Shown: piece by piece, positions 23,920 to 32,232 of the stretch
How the letters are laid out: the number at the start of each line of letters is the position of its first letter
How positions within the stretch are numbered: the first letter of the stretch is position 1
Program-made: the position numbers and the translations under genes
Notes under the pieces: model-generated
Databases searched by the model: none
Told to the model about the DNA's origin: nothing
Seen by the model: the letters and a program-made list of their open reading frames with translations, nothing else
Assembly (NCBI GenBank): GCA_934183135.1
Contig: CAKPRX010000003.1
Span: 1-56,952 of the forward strand
Origin: an uncultured Prevotella sp.
GTDB lineage: Bacteria; Bacteroidota; Bacteroidia; Bacteroidales; Bacteroidaceae
Direction: 5' to 3'
DNA: 56,952 nt

Positions 23920-25164
23920 TCAGAAACGTCCCTGATCCTCTAAGTAACTGTCCTTGAAACCCAGGAAGTAGAGCACGCCGTCCAGTCCGATGGTGTTGAT
24001 GCTCTGCTCGGCGCTGGCCACCACGCGCGGCTTGGCATGGAAGGCTATGCCCAGTCCGGCCTCGCTCAGCATGGGTAGGTCGTTGGCTCCGTCGCCCACG
24101 GCGATGGTCTGCGCCAGGTTTACCTTCTCTACCTGGGCTATCAGCCGCAGCAGTTCGGCCTTGCGGTGCCCGTCAACTATCTCGCCCAGGTAGTGTCCCG
24201 TCAGCTTGCCGTCCTCGTCTATCTCCAGTTCGTTGGCATACACGTAGTCTATGCCGTAACGGCGCTGCAGGTACTCGCCGAAGTAAGTGAAGCCACCGCT
24301 CAGGATGGCTATCTTGTAGCCACACTTCTTGAGAACCTTCATCAGGCGGTCGGCCCCCTCGGTGATGGGCATGCTCTCGGCTATCTCCTGCATCACGCTG
24401 GCGTCGAGCCCCTTGAGCAGGGCCACCCGGCGAGTGAAGCTCTCCTTGAAGTCTATCTCTCCGCGCATGGCGCTCTCTGTAATGGCCCTTACCTGCTCGC
24501 CCACGCCAGCCCGGTCGGCCAGTTCGTCTATGCACTCGGTCTGGATGAGGGTCGAGTCCATATCAAAGCATATCAGCCGGCGCATACGGCGGTACATGTT
24601 GTCTTTCTGGAACGAGAAGTCGATGCCCATGGCGGCCGACATGCGCATCAGGTCGCCCTGCAGCGTCTCCTGGGACTTGGGTGTGCCTCTCAGGGAGAAC
24701 TCTATGCACGCCCTGACGTTGCGGTTGGTCTTGACGATGCTCTGTCTGCCCGTCAGGCGCAGTATGGAGTCTATGTTGAGACCCTGCGAGGTGATAATCT
24801 TGGCCGCGGCGGCTATCTGCTCGGCCGTGAGCGAGCGGCCTATGAGCGTCAGTATGTAGCGGTTCTTTCCCTGCTTGTCTACCCAGGCTTCGTACTCGCT
24901 GTCGCTGATGGGGGTGAAGCCTATCTGCACCTGCAGTTCGGTAGCCTTGAACAGCAGTTCCTTCATGACCTGCCCCGACTGGCGCTCGTCTATCCTTATC
25001 AGTATGCCGAGCGACAGTGTGGCGTGTATGTCGGCCTGGCCTATGTCCAGTATCTGTGCGCTGTGGCGTGCCAGTATCTCCATGACCGACGCGGTGAGTC
25101 CGGGGCGGTCCTGTCCGGTTATGCTCACCAGTATCTGTTCACAATTGCTTGTTGGTTGCTCCAT
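23920..25164 (-). CDS. serB: Phosphoserine phosphatase with ACT domains
   Basis: With the start at 25164 (MEQPTSNCEQILVSITGQDR) the product has 414 residues. Two ACT-like regulatory regions occupy about residues 10-175 (GQDRPGLTASVMEIL is typical). The HAD phosphatase domain follows: nucleophile Asp201 in FDMDSTLIQTE, ILSGGFTYFGEYLQRRYG, and AVGDGANDLPMLSEAGLGIAF with the magnesium aspartates. It makes serine from phosphoserine. The longer frame to 25206 is not conserved. A TAATTTTG box lies about 90 bases upstream. Confidence 0.94.
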   Translation of the reverse strand: MEQPTSNCEQILVSITGQDRPGLTASVMEILARHSAQILDIGQADIHATLSLGILIRIDERQSGQVMKELLFKATELQVQIGFTPISDSEYEAWVDKQGKNRYILTLIGRSLTAEQIAAAAKIITSQGLNIDSILRLTGRQSIVKTNRNVRACIEFSLRGTPKSQETLQGDLMRMSAAMGIDFSFQKDNMYRRMRRLICFDMDSTLIQTECIDELADRAGVGEQVRAITESAMRGEIDFKESFTRRVALLKGLDASVMQEIAESMPITEGADRLMKVLKKCGYKIAILSGGFTYFGEYLQRRYGIDYVYANELEIDEDGKLTGHYLGEIVDGHRKAELLRLIAQVEKVNLAQTIAVGDGANDLPMLSEAGLGIAFHAKPRVVASAEQSINTIGLDGVLYFLGFKDSYLEDQGRF

Positions 25165-25253
25165 GTAGTATATTTGTCGTTGTGTGTGTTTGCGCCGGGA
25201 CATCACCCTGGTAGTGACGAGCCACGGCGGTCTCTCTATTTTGCAAAATTAAG

Positions 25254-25261
25254 TTTTTTTA
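25254..25261 (-). promoter_or_regulatory. -7 box for serB
   Basis: TAATTTTG on the minus strand, 90 bases before the serB ATG; matches TAnnTTTG. No -33 box at normal distance. Confidence 0.4.
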
Positions 25262-25315
25262 GATAGGTGGACAAATTTTTCAGAGGTAAATTTGTCTGTC
25301 GCCCTGGCGTTGGCC

Positions 25316-26260
25316 TTACCGTCGTGAGCCGTGGCGGTGTAGCAGGCGTGGAAACATGCGGCGCAGACGCATCAGGTAGGGAGCCGTCTTGCCGCCGGCT
25401 ACCACTAAGGTTACGGCCGTGATGATGAGCGCCAGTCCTATGGAGTCGCGCAGGGTAAGCGTCTCGCCGAAGACGGTGATGCCGAAGAAGATGGCCGTGG
25501 CCGGCTCCAGGGCGCCGAGTATGGCGGTGGGTGTAGAACCTATGCGCTGGATGGCGGCGGTGGTACACAGGAAGGAGATGGCCGTGGGGAACACGGCCAG
25601 GGCTATCACGTTGGCCCACAGGTACCACTGTCCGTTGGCTGGGGTGGTGAGGGGCTGGCCCGCCACGAACCGCGCGCCGAAGACGAATACACCGAAGAGC
25701 AGCACGTAGAACGTTACCTTGAGCGTGGGTATGGCGCTCAGCGTGGGGCGGTTGGCCCCTACTATGTAGATGGCGTAGCTCAGCGCCGATACCACCACCA
25801 TGACGGTGCCCGTAAGGCTGAGTGTGGCCCCGCCCCCTCCGCGGTAGAGTAGGGCTATGCCGGCCAGTGCCATCACGATACACCCTATGGTCTGGGCCTG
25901 TAGGCGCTCGCCAAAGCCTATGGCCATGATGACGGCCACCATGATGGGATACACGAAGAGTAGTGTCGAGGCTATGCCGGCCGCCATGTAGTTGTAGCTC
26001 TCAAAGAGCGTGAGCGACGACACGGCCATCACCATGCCCATGCCCATGAGGGGCAGTACCTGGCTGGGCCTGAGCCCGAAGCCGCGGCCCCTGGCTATCA
26101 GCATCGCGGCCAGCAGCGGTATGGCCGTAAGGTATCTGAAGAAGAGAACCGAGTCGGGGTTCATGCCGGCGCTGTACAGCGGCAGGGCGAACAGCGGGTT
26201 GGTGCCATAGCTGGCTGCGGCTATGGCCGCCAAGATGTATCCTGTAGTAGTCTTGCTCAT
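25316..26260 (-). CDS. EamA/DMT-family transporter
   Basis: Starting at 26260 (MSKTTTGYILAAIAAASYG) the 314-residue protein has ten membrane helices in two EamA repeats of about 145 residues. Internal EamA signs are YGTNPLFALPL and PDSVLFFRYLTAIPLLAA in the first half, and GALEPATAIFFGITVFGETL in the second. Such proteins export small metabolites such as amino acids; the substrate is unknown. The C-terminus is basic (RRMFPRLLHRHGSRR). It is on the same strand as serB, but a promoter box separates them. Confidence 0.88.
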   Translation of the reverse strand: MSKTTTGYILAAIAAASYGTNPLFALPLYSAGMNPDSVLFFRYLTAIPLLAAMLIARGRGFGLRPSQVLPLMGMGMVMAVSSLTLFESYNYMAAGIASTLLFVYPIMVAVIMAIGFGERLQAQTIGCIVMALAGIALLYRGGGGATLSLTGTVMVVVSALSYAIYIVGANRPTLSAIPTLKVTFYVLLFGVFVFGARFVAGQPLTTPANGQWYLWANVIALAVFPTAISFLCTTAAIQRIGSTPTAILGALEPATAIFFGITVFGETLTLRDSIGLALIITAVTLVVAGGKTAPYLMRLRRMFPRLLHRHGSRR

Positions 26261-26637
26261 AGCTCTGTGTGTAGATGGTGCCCCGGGTGTGGCCGTCATG
26301 GCAGGGACTCGGGGCTTGGTGGCTGCAAATATAGCAATAATCCAGGTATGAACCGTGGCCCTGCCGGCCTTATTTTTGATGGCGGGGGCCGACTGAACGG
26401 TTATTTAAGTTTTATTCACAGATAATCGCGGCTTGCTTGTGCCTTTATTACTAACTTTGCAAAGAGTAGAGTTGCCTTGGCCGTCAGAGCCGGCTCATGG
26501 CCCCTGGCTTGCGCTGTCCTGGTATGGGATATTCTGGCCGGTATGGCAACCCCCTGGCAGCCGGGGTGTGACTACTGTCCCAGCCAGGGCAACAGTGATT
26601 TACGAAACAAATACAATCTGAAATAGACATAAACCCA
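26261..26637. other. Divergent control region of DMT exporter and GH92
   Basis: 377 bases without a gene. It contains the -7 box at 26452 for GH92 and AT-rich sequence around 26400-26460. I see no other element. Confidence 0.35.
26452..26459 (+). promoter_or_regulatory. -7 box for GH92 and phosphoesterase
   Basis: TAACTTTG matches TAnnTTTG in an AT-rich dip. The start codon is 178 bases downstream, so the transcript would have a long leader. Confidence 0.45.
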
Positions 26638-28935
26638 ATGATGAACAGACTGAAAACCCTTTGTGCCACGCTCTTTGCGCTGGCAGCGTCGGCCGTGGCC
26701 ACGGCCCATATTACCGGACCGGTCGACTATGTGAGTACGCTGGTCGGCACCGAGTCCAAGTACTCGCTCTCAACGGGCAACACCTACCCGGCGATAGCCC
26801 TGCCGTGGGGCATGAACTTCTGGGTGCCCCAGACAGGTAAGAACGGTGATGGATGGACTTACACCTATGCTGCCGACAAGATTCGCGGCTTCAAGCAGAC
26901 CCACCAGCCCAGTCCCTGGATTAACGATTACGGCGTGTTCTCTATCCTGCCGGAGACAGGGCGCCCCGTATGGGATGAGAACAAGCGTGCCAGCTGGTTC
27001 TCGCACAAGGCCGAGACGGCCACCCCTTATTACTACAGGGCTTACCTGGCCGACTATGACGTGGTTACGGAGATAGCGCCCACTGAGCGCGCGGCCGCGT
27101 TCCGCTTTACCTTCCCCGAGACCGACTCGGCCTTTGTGGTGGTCGATGCCTATCATCATGGGTCGTATGTCCGGGTTATACCCGGCGAACGCAAGATAAT
27201 AGGCTACACCACCTTCAACCATGGCGGTGTGCCCGCCAACTTCCGCAACTACTTCGTCATCGTCTTTGACAAGCCGTTTACCTATACGGCCACGGTCAAC
27301 AGGGACGCCATCTGCCGTGGCGTGCTCGAGACGGCCAACGACCACGCCGGGGCCATCATCGGCTTTGCCACCCGCCGCGGTGAGGTGGTCAACGCCCGTG
27401 TCGCCTCGTCGTTTATCAGTGCCGAGCAGGCCGAGGCTAACCTGCACGAGGTGGGCGACCGCAGCCTGGAGCAGGTGCGCGACGCCGGCCGTCAGCGCTG
27501 GAACGAGGTGCTGGGCCGTATAGAGGTCAGGGACGGCAACCTGGACCATCTGCGTACTTTCTATAGCTGTCTGTACCGCTCGGTGCTCTTCCCCCGTGCC
27601 TTTTATGAGATGGTCGACGGCCGCCCCATGCACTACAGCCCTTACAATGGTCAGGTGCTGCCTGGCTACATGTACACCGACACCGGCTTCTGGGACACTT
27701 TTCGCAGCCTCTTCCCGCTCCTCAACCTGGTTTACCCCTCTGTCAACCAGCGCATCCAGCAGGGCTTGGCCAACACATACCGCGAGAGTGGTTTCCTGCC
27801 TGAGTGGGCGTCGCCAGGCCACCGTGGCTGTATGGTGGGCAACAACTCGGCCTCTGTAGTGGCCGACGCCTTTGTCAAGGGTGTGCGTACCGACGATGCC
27901 GAGACCCTCTGGCAGGCTGTGGTACACGGCACCCAGGCTGTTCACCCCCAGGTCAAGTCTACCGGCCGTCTGGGCTACGAGTATTACAACAAGCTGGGCT
28001 ACGTACCTTACGATGTGAAGATTAATGAGAACGTGGCCCGCACCCTGGAGTATGCCTACGACGACTGGTGTATCTACCAGCTGGGCAAGGCCCTGGGCAA
28101 GCCCGAGAAAGAGCTGCGCGTCTATGCGCGCCGCGCCATGAACTACCGCAATGTGTTCGACCCCGAGACCCGCCTCATGCGCGGCCGGTTGCAGAACGGC
28201 AAGTTCCAGAGCCCCTTCAATCCCCTGAAGTGGGGCGACGCCTTTACCGAGGGCAATAGCTGGCACTACACCTGGAGTGTGTTCCACGACCCGCAGGGCC
28301 TTATCGACCTGATGGGTGGCAACGACTCCTTCAACCAGATGATGGACTCCGTGTTCATCCTCCCGCCCGTCTTCGACGACAGCTACTATGGCGGTGTCAT
28401 CCACGAGATACGCGAGATGCAGATAATGAACATGGGCAACTACGCCCACGGCAACCAGCCCATCCAGCACATGCTGTATCTCTACAACTACTCTGGCCAG
28501 CCCTGGAAAGCCCAGCTGCGCATACGCCAGGTAATGAACCGCTTCTACACACCTAACCCCGACGGCTACTGCGGCGACGAGGACAACGGCCAGACTTCTG
28601 CCTGGTATGTCTTCTCGGCCCTGGGCTTCTACCCTGTCTGTCCTGCCAGTAGCCAGTACGTGCTCGGCACGCCTTACTTTGACCAGGTGACGCTCCACCT
28701 GGAGAATGGCCGCTCCGTAAGCATCAGCGCCAGGGGCAATGGCGACAACGCGCCCTATATCCAGCAGATGCTCGTCGACGGCCAGCCCTACACGCACAAC
28801 TACATAGACCACAGTACGCTGCTTCGGGGTGCCCGGATAGACTATACACTCGGCGACAGGCCCAACTACAGCCGCGGAACGGCCCGGGACGACGCTCCCT
28901 ACTCGTTCAGCCGCGAGCGCCAGGGCCGCAAGTAA
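26638..28935 (+). CDS. GH92 family glycosidase with Gln at the general-acid position
   Basis: The 765-residue protein has a signal peptide (about 1-23) and the GH92 layout: N-terminal beta-sandwich (DYVSTLVGTESKYSLSTGNT) and a C-terminal (alpha/alpha)6 barrel with ALPWGMNFWVPQTG, GFWDTFRSLFPLLNLVYP and GDEDNGQTSAWYVFSALGFY (Asp647/Asp649). GH92 enzymes are calcium-dependent exo-alpha-mannosidases. At the place of the family N-E-P general-acid motif this protein reads GNQPIQH, with Gln607. From what I know, the same Glu-to-Gln change is found in GH92 enzymes cleaving mannose-1-phosphate linkages, where the phosphate leaving group needs no acid. A secreted phosphoesterase gene follows, 102 bases downstream. 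Confidence 0.92.
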   Translation: MMNRLKTLCATLFALAASAVATAHITGPVDYVSTLVGTESKYSLSTGNTYPAIALPWGMNFWVPQTGKNGDGWTYTYAADKIRGFKQTHQPSPWINDYGVFSILPETGRPVWDENKRASWFSHKAETATPYYYRAYLADYDVVTEIAPTERAAAFRFTFPETDSAFVVVDAYHHGSYVRVIPGERKIIGYTTFNHGGVPANFRNYFVIVFDKPFTYTATVNRDAICRGVLETANDHAGAIIGFATRRGEVVNARVASSFISAEQAEANLHEVGDRSLEQVRDAGRQRWNEVLGRIEVRDGNLDHLRTFYSCLYRSVLFPRAFYEMVDGRPMHYSPYNGQVLPGYMYTDTGFWDTFRSLFPLLNLVYPSVNQRIQQGLANTYRESGFLPEWASPGHRGCMVGNNSASVVADAFVKGVRTDDAETLWQAVVHGTQAVHPQVKSTGRLGYEYYNKLGYVPYDVKINENVARTLEYAYDDWCIYQLGKALGKPEKELRVYARRAMNYRNVFDPETRLMRGRLQNGKFQSPFNPLKWGDAFTEGNSWHYTWSVFHDPQGLIDLMGGNDSFNQMMDSVFILPPVFDDSYYGGVIHEIREMQIMNMGNYAHGNQPIQHMLYLYNYSGQPWKAQLRIRQVMNRFYTPNPDGYCGDEDNGQTSAWYVFSALGFYPVCPASSQYVLGTPYFDQVTLHLENGRSVSISARGNGDNAPYIQQMLVDGQPYTHNYIDHSTLLRGARIDYTLGDRPNYSRGTARDDAPYSFSRERQGRK

Positions 28936-28941
28936 TCCACC

Positions 28942-28988
28942 CACACCGTGGCCCTGGCTGTCCCTGGGGCTGCCAGGGCTACGGTGTG
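28942..28988 (+). terminator. Hairpin between GH92 and phosphoesterase genes
   Basis: CACACCGT/ACGGTGTG and GCCCTGGC/GCCAGGGC form one long stem with a 13-base loop. No T-run, so it may slow or protect transcripts rather than end them. Confidence 0.45.
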
Positions 28989-29037
28989 CCTGATAGATAC
29001 ATATTATTAATCATAACACTTATCAATAACACTTATC

Positions 29038-30219
29038 ATGAGAACTATTACAAAGACACTCTTACTGTTACTCGTGCTGGCAGTGGCTCCGGCAAGCGGA
29101 TATGCCATCAAGATACTGCACGGGCCTTACCTACAGAGCGTGAGCGAGACCGAGGCCACCATCGTGTGGACTACCGACAGCCAGTCGGTGGCATGGGTAG
29201 AGCTGGCACCCAATGACGGTACCAACTTCTACGCCCAGATGCGCCCCCGTTACTATGACACGCAGATAGGCATCAAGCGTACCGACAACATCCACGCCGT
29301 GACGCTGTGCGGGCTCAGGCCCGGCACCACCTACCGCTACCGCGTGTATGCCCAGGAGGTGCTCAGCCACCGTGGAAACCGCGTTAACTATGGCAATGTG
29401 GCTGCCACTGATGTCTATACCAAGGCTCCGCTGGCCTTTACCACACTCGACACCCACAAGGCGACCACCTCGTTCCTGGTGGTCAACGACATACACGAGC
29501 ATGCCGACCGCATGAAGACGCTGCTGGGCCGTGCCGACTACAAGAGCAAGGACATGGTGTTCTTCAATGGCGACATGCTCTCGCTCTTTGACAAGGAGCA
29601 GAAGTTCTGGGGCGGTTTCATGGACACGGCCGTCAGTATGTTTGCCGGCGAGAAACCGCTCTACTACGTGCGGGGCAACCACGAGACGCGCGGACAGCTG
29701 GCTGACAGGTTTCACCGCTACGTTCGCCCTAACGACGCTCATCTCTACTTCACCATCGAGCAGGGCCCAGTGTTCTTTATCTGTCTCGACACGGGCGAGG
29801 ACAAGCCCGACAACGATATAGAGTATGCCGGCATTACCGACTACGACAACTACCGCACCCAGCAGGCCGAATGGCTCCGTCAGGTGGTGGCCTCGGATGC
29901 CTTTAAGCGTGCCCGTTTCCGCGTAGTGGTCGCCCATATCCCTCCGCGCTACACTCCTGAGGCCTGGCATGGCGATATCGAGGTGCGCGACAAGTTTATG
30001 CCCATACTGAACGAGGCTGGCATCAACCTGATGATATGTGGCCATCTGCACAAGTTCGAGTACACGGAGCCCAACAGCCAGCTGAAGTTCCCCATCCTTG
30101 TCAACTCGAACGAGGCTATCGTCTCGGCCGAGACGCAGGGCGACAGGCTGGATGTGAAGATTGTCGAACTGGACGGCAAGACCTCGTTTCACAAGAGTTA
30201 CGACGCGCTTCAAAGATAA
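29038..30219 (+). CDS. Secreted metallophosphoesterase with N-terminal FN3-like domain
   Basis: The 393-residue product has a signal peptide (1-23), a purple-acid-phosphatase-type N-terminal domain (GPYLQSVSETEATIVWTT to about residue 135) and a calcineurin-like catalytic domain. Metal ligands are visible: DIHEH (Asp151, His153), NGDM (Asp179), RGNHETR (Asn214, His215), VVAHIPPRY and CGHLHKFEY. It should remove phosphate from an extracytoplasmic substrate. It follows the GH92 gene with Gln607 and ends in a strong terminator, so the two likely form one unit; removal of phosphate exposed by that GH92 is a reasonable inference. Confidence 0.88.
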   Translation: MRTITKTLLLLLVLAVAPASGYAIKILHGPYLQSVSETEATIVWTTDSQSVAWVELAPNDGTNFYAQMRPRYYDTQIGIKRTDNIHAVTLCGLRPGTTYRYRVYAQEVLSHRGNRVNYGNVAATDVYTKAPLAFTTLDTHKATTSFLVVNDIHEHADRMKTLLGRADYKSKDMVFFNGDMLSLFDKEQKFWGGFMDTAVSMFAGEKPLYYVRGNHETRGQLADRFHRYVRPNDAHLYFTIEQGPVFFICLDTGEDKPDNDIEYAGITDYDNYRTQQAEWLRQVVASDAFKRARFRVVVAHIPPRYTPEAWHGDIEVRDKFMPILNEAGINLMICGHLHKFEYTEPNSQLKFPILVNSNEAIVSAETQGDRLDVKIVELDGKTSFHKSYDALQR

Positions 30220-30244
30220 AAATACAAAAAGGTAAAAACCCGTT

Positions 30245-30284
30245 GGCAGGATTAAGATACACTGAATTAATCCTGCCTTTTTTT
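30245..30284 (+). terminator. Terminator after phosphoesterase
   Basis: GGCAGGATTAA (30245-30255) and TTAATCCTGCC (30267-30277) form a perfect 11-bp stem followed by seven T. Confidence 0.9.
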
Positions 30285-30389
30285 ATGTAATGCTTAATGA
30301 GCGTCTCTTTACCCGTGTCGTGCAGGCTCATGTCTTCTCTGTGAGCTGCCATGGTCTCTGCGGTTGCTGTAACCATGGCTCAAGGCATG

Positions 30390-30860
30390 GAAAAACCTTT
30401 ACATGCGACTGTATATTTATGCAAAACGAGCAGCGATTTTGCATAAATATACAGTCGTAACGACCGTTTTTCGGGGCATGATTTCCAGATTTTTTTGTCA
30501 AATCGGGGCTGTTTTGGGGGCTATCGGGGCTGTTTTGGGGCTTCACGAGGGCTGCAAAAGTAACAACCTTTTACAGAATAGGGGTGTTCTGTGTTTCTTT
30601 CGCGCCTGTTTTCGGCTTTTCAGAGGATGATTTTTGGAGTCGCCGCGATGGTCATTTTTTTGCTCGCGATGGTCATTACGTTTCTAATGACCATCGCGAG
30701 CACCCTAAAGGTCGTTTTTAGGTGGTCTGAAAATGGCCTTTTTCGCCATCGCTGCACCCTCGGTGAGCGTACAGGCAAAAGACAGAAGGCCGAAAAGCCC
30801 TCGCCCGACGTCTAAACGTCCGAAATGTATATTTATACATTATCGGAAAAAATTTTACGA
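30390..30860 (+). repeat. 470-bp structured repeat, copy B
   Basis: Second copy, 471 bp, between convergent genes. Its 5' hairpin is perfect: 21-bp arms 30406-30426 and 30437-30457 with a 10-base loop. The central hairpin has a 17-bp stem (30662-30678 and 30685-30701). ARG-box-like palindromes lie at 30410-30423, 30440-30453 and 30826-30839. It ends with GGAAAAAATTTTACG. The rest of 30220-30889 holds only the terminator. Confidence 0.85.
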
Positions 30861-30889
30861 TGTGCTTCGGTTTTTTACTCTTTTACTTT

Positions 30890-32122
30890 TTACCTTTCAA
30901 AGTTTCTCTCTGGCTTAATGTCGGGCAGGAATACGGCTATAATGCCCAGCAGGGGCAGCAGGGTGCTGATGTGGAAGATGTAGGAGATGCTGGTAAGGTC
31001 GGCCAGCCAGCCGAAGAAGGCCGAACCGATGCCTCCCAGGCCGAACATGAGGCCGAAGAACACGCCCGACACCATGCCCACCTTGTCAGGCATCAGGTCG
31101 GTGGCATAGACGATGATGGCCGAGAAGGCCGAGGCTATGACCAGGCCGCTGATGATGGCCATGCTGATGGTGCCCGCCAGGCCCATGTACGGCATGGCCA
31201 GCGTGAAGGGGGCCGCGCCGAAGATGGAGAACAGGATGATGTACTTGCGCCCGTAGCGGTCGCCTAAGAAGCCGCCGATGAGGGTTCCCGCGGCAAAGGC
31301 AGCCAGGAACCCGAACAGGCAGAGCTGTGCCTGCTGCACGCTCACCCCAAACCGCTCTATCAGGTAGAAGGTGAAGTAGCTGGTCATACACGCGGTGAAA
31401 AAATACTTGCTGAAGAGCATCAGCACCAGGATGGCCAGTGCCCAGTAGGTGGCGCGGCGCGACAGGCTGACCGTGGCGTGCTGAGCCGCGCGGCCCAGTC
31501 GGCCGAAGCAGGCCAGCATGGCGCTGTACCAGCTGCCCACGCGTACCAGGATGAGCGATGCCATGAGCGCCACCACGGCGAAGAGGGCCACGGCGTGCTG
31601 TCCCAGGGGCAGGATGACCAGCGCGGCCAGCAGCGGGCCTATGGCGCTGCCGCCATTGCCGCCCACCTGGAAGATGGACTGGGCCAGGCTCTTGCGGCCG
31701 CCCGAGGCTATCTGCGCCACGCGCGATGCCTCGGGATGGAATACCGATGAGCCGGCTCCCACTAACGACACCGACAGCAGGATGGACCAGAAGTGCTGGG
31801 CCAGTGCCAGCCACAGCAGGCCCACTAACGTGAAGCACATGCCCACGGGCAGCGAGTAGGGCTGTGGACGGCGGTCGGCGTAGAGCCCTACAAAGGGCTG
31901 GAACACCGAGGAGGTAAGCTGGAACACTAAGGTGATGATGCCTATCTGGGCAAAGGTAAGGCCGAAGTCGGTCTTGAGCATGGGGTACATGGCCGGGATG
32001 ACCGACTGTATCATATCGTTGAGCAGGTGGCACAGTCCCATGGCAAACAGGATGGCGTAGGCAGTCCCGGCCTTGGGGGTAGGGGTGCCCTTGATGTGTT
32101 CTACGATGCGCAATATCTTCAT
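30890..32122 (-). CDS. MFS exporter, fosmidomycin-resistance-like
   Basis: With the start at 32122 (MKILRIVEHIKGTPTPKAG) the product has 410 residues and twelve membrane helices. It resembles the Fsr group of drug-efflux MFS proteins: ILFAMGLCHLLNDMIQSVIP in helix 1, GIITLVFQLTSSVFQPFVGLYADRR over helices 2-3, SVFHPEASRVAQIASGGRK, and GGFLGDRYGRKYIILF in the second half. The frame extends 87 codons further upstream into the next terminator and intergenic DNA and is not real there. A TAATTTTG promoter box stands nine bases before the start. Confidence 0.88.
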   Translation of the reverse strand: MKILRIVEHIKGTPTPKAGTAYAILFAMGLCHLLNDMIQSVIPAMYPMLKTDFGLTFAQIGIITLVFQLTSSVFQPFVGLYADRRPQPYSLPVGMCFTLVGLLWLALAQHFWSILLSVSLVGAGSSVFHPEASRVAQIASGGRKSLAQSIFQVGGNGGSAIGPLLAALVILPLGQHAVALFAVVALMASLILVRVGSWYSAMLACFGRLGRAAQHATVSLSRRATYWALAILVLMLFSKYFFTACMTSYFTFYLIERFGVSVQQAQLCLFGFLAAFAAGTLIGGFLGDRYGRKYIILFSIFGAAPFTLAMPYMGLAGTISMAIISGLVIASAFSAIIVYATDLMPDKVGMVSGVFFGLMFGLGGIGSAFFGWLADLTSISYIFHISTLLPLLGIIAVFLPDIKPERNFER

Positions 32123-32130
32123 AACGAGTG

Positions 32131-32138
32131 CAAAATTA
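32131..32138 (-). promoter_or_regulatory. -7 box immediately before MFS gene
   Basis: TAATTTTG on the minus strand ends nine bases before the ATG, implying a leader of only a few bases. Confidence 0.45.
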
Positions 32139-32171
32139 GCCAAAAAAGTCGGTAACCTGTCCTGTGGGCTA

Positions 32172-32213
32172 TAAAAAATCATCCTTGTCACGCTGGCTGG
32201 TGACAAGGATGAT
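32172..32213 (-). terminator. Terminator of the GH92-DUF4965-GH78 operon
   Basis: Arms ATCATCCTTGTCAC (32178-32191) and GTGACAAGGATGAT (32200-32213) are perfect 14-bp complements; on the minus strand a T-run follows (32173-32178). Confidence 0.9.
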
Positions 32214-32232
32214 GGTGTGGGTGGGGCAGAGG

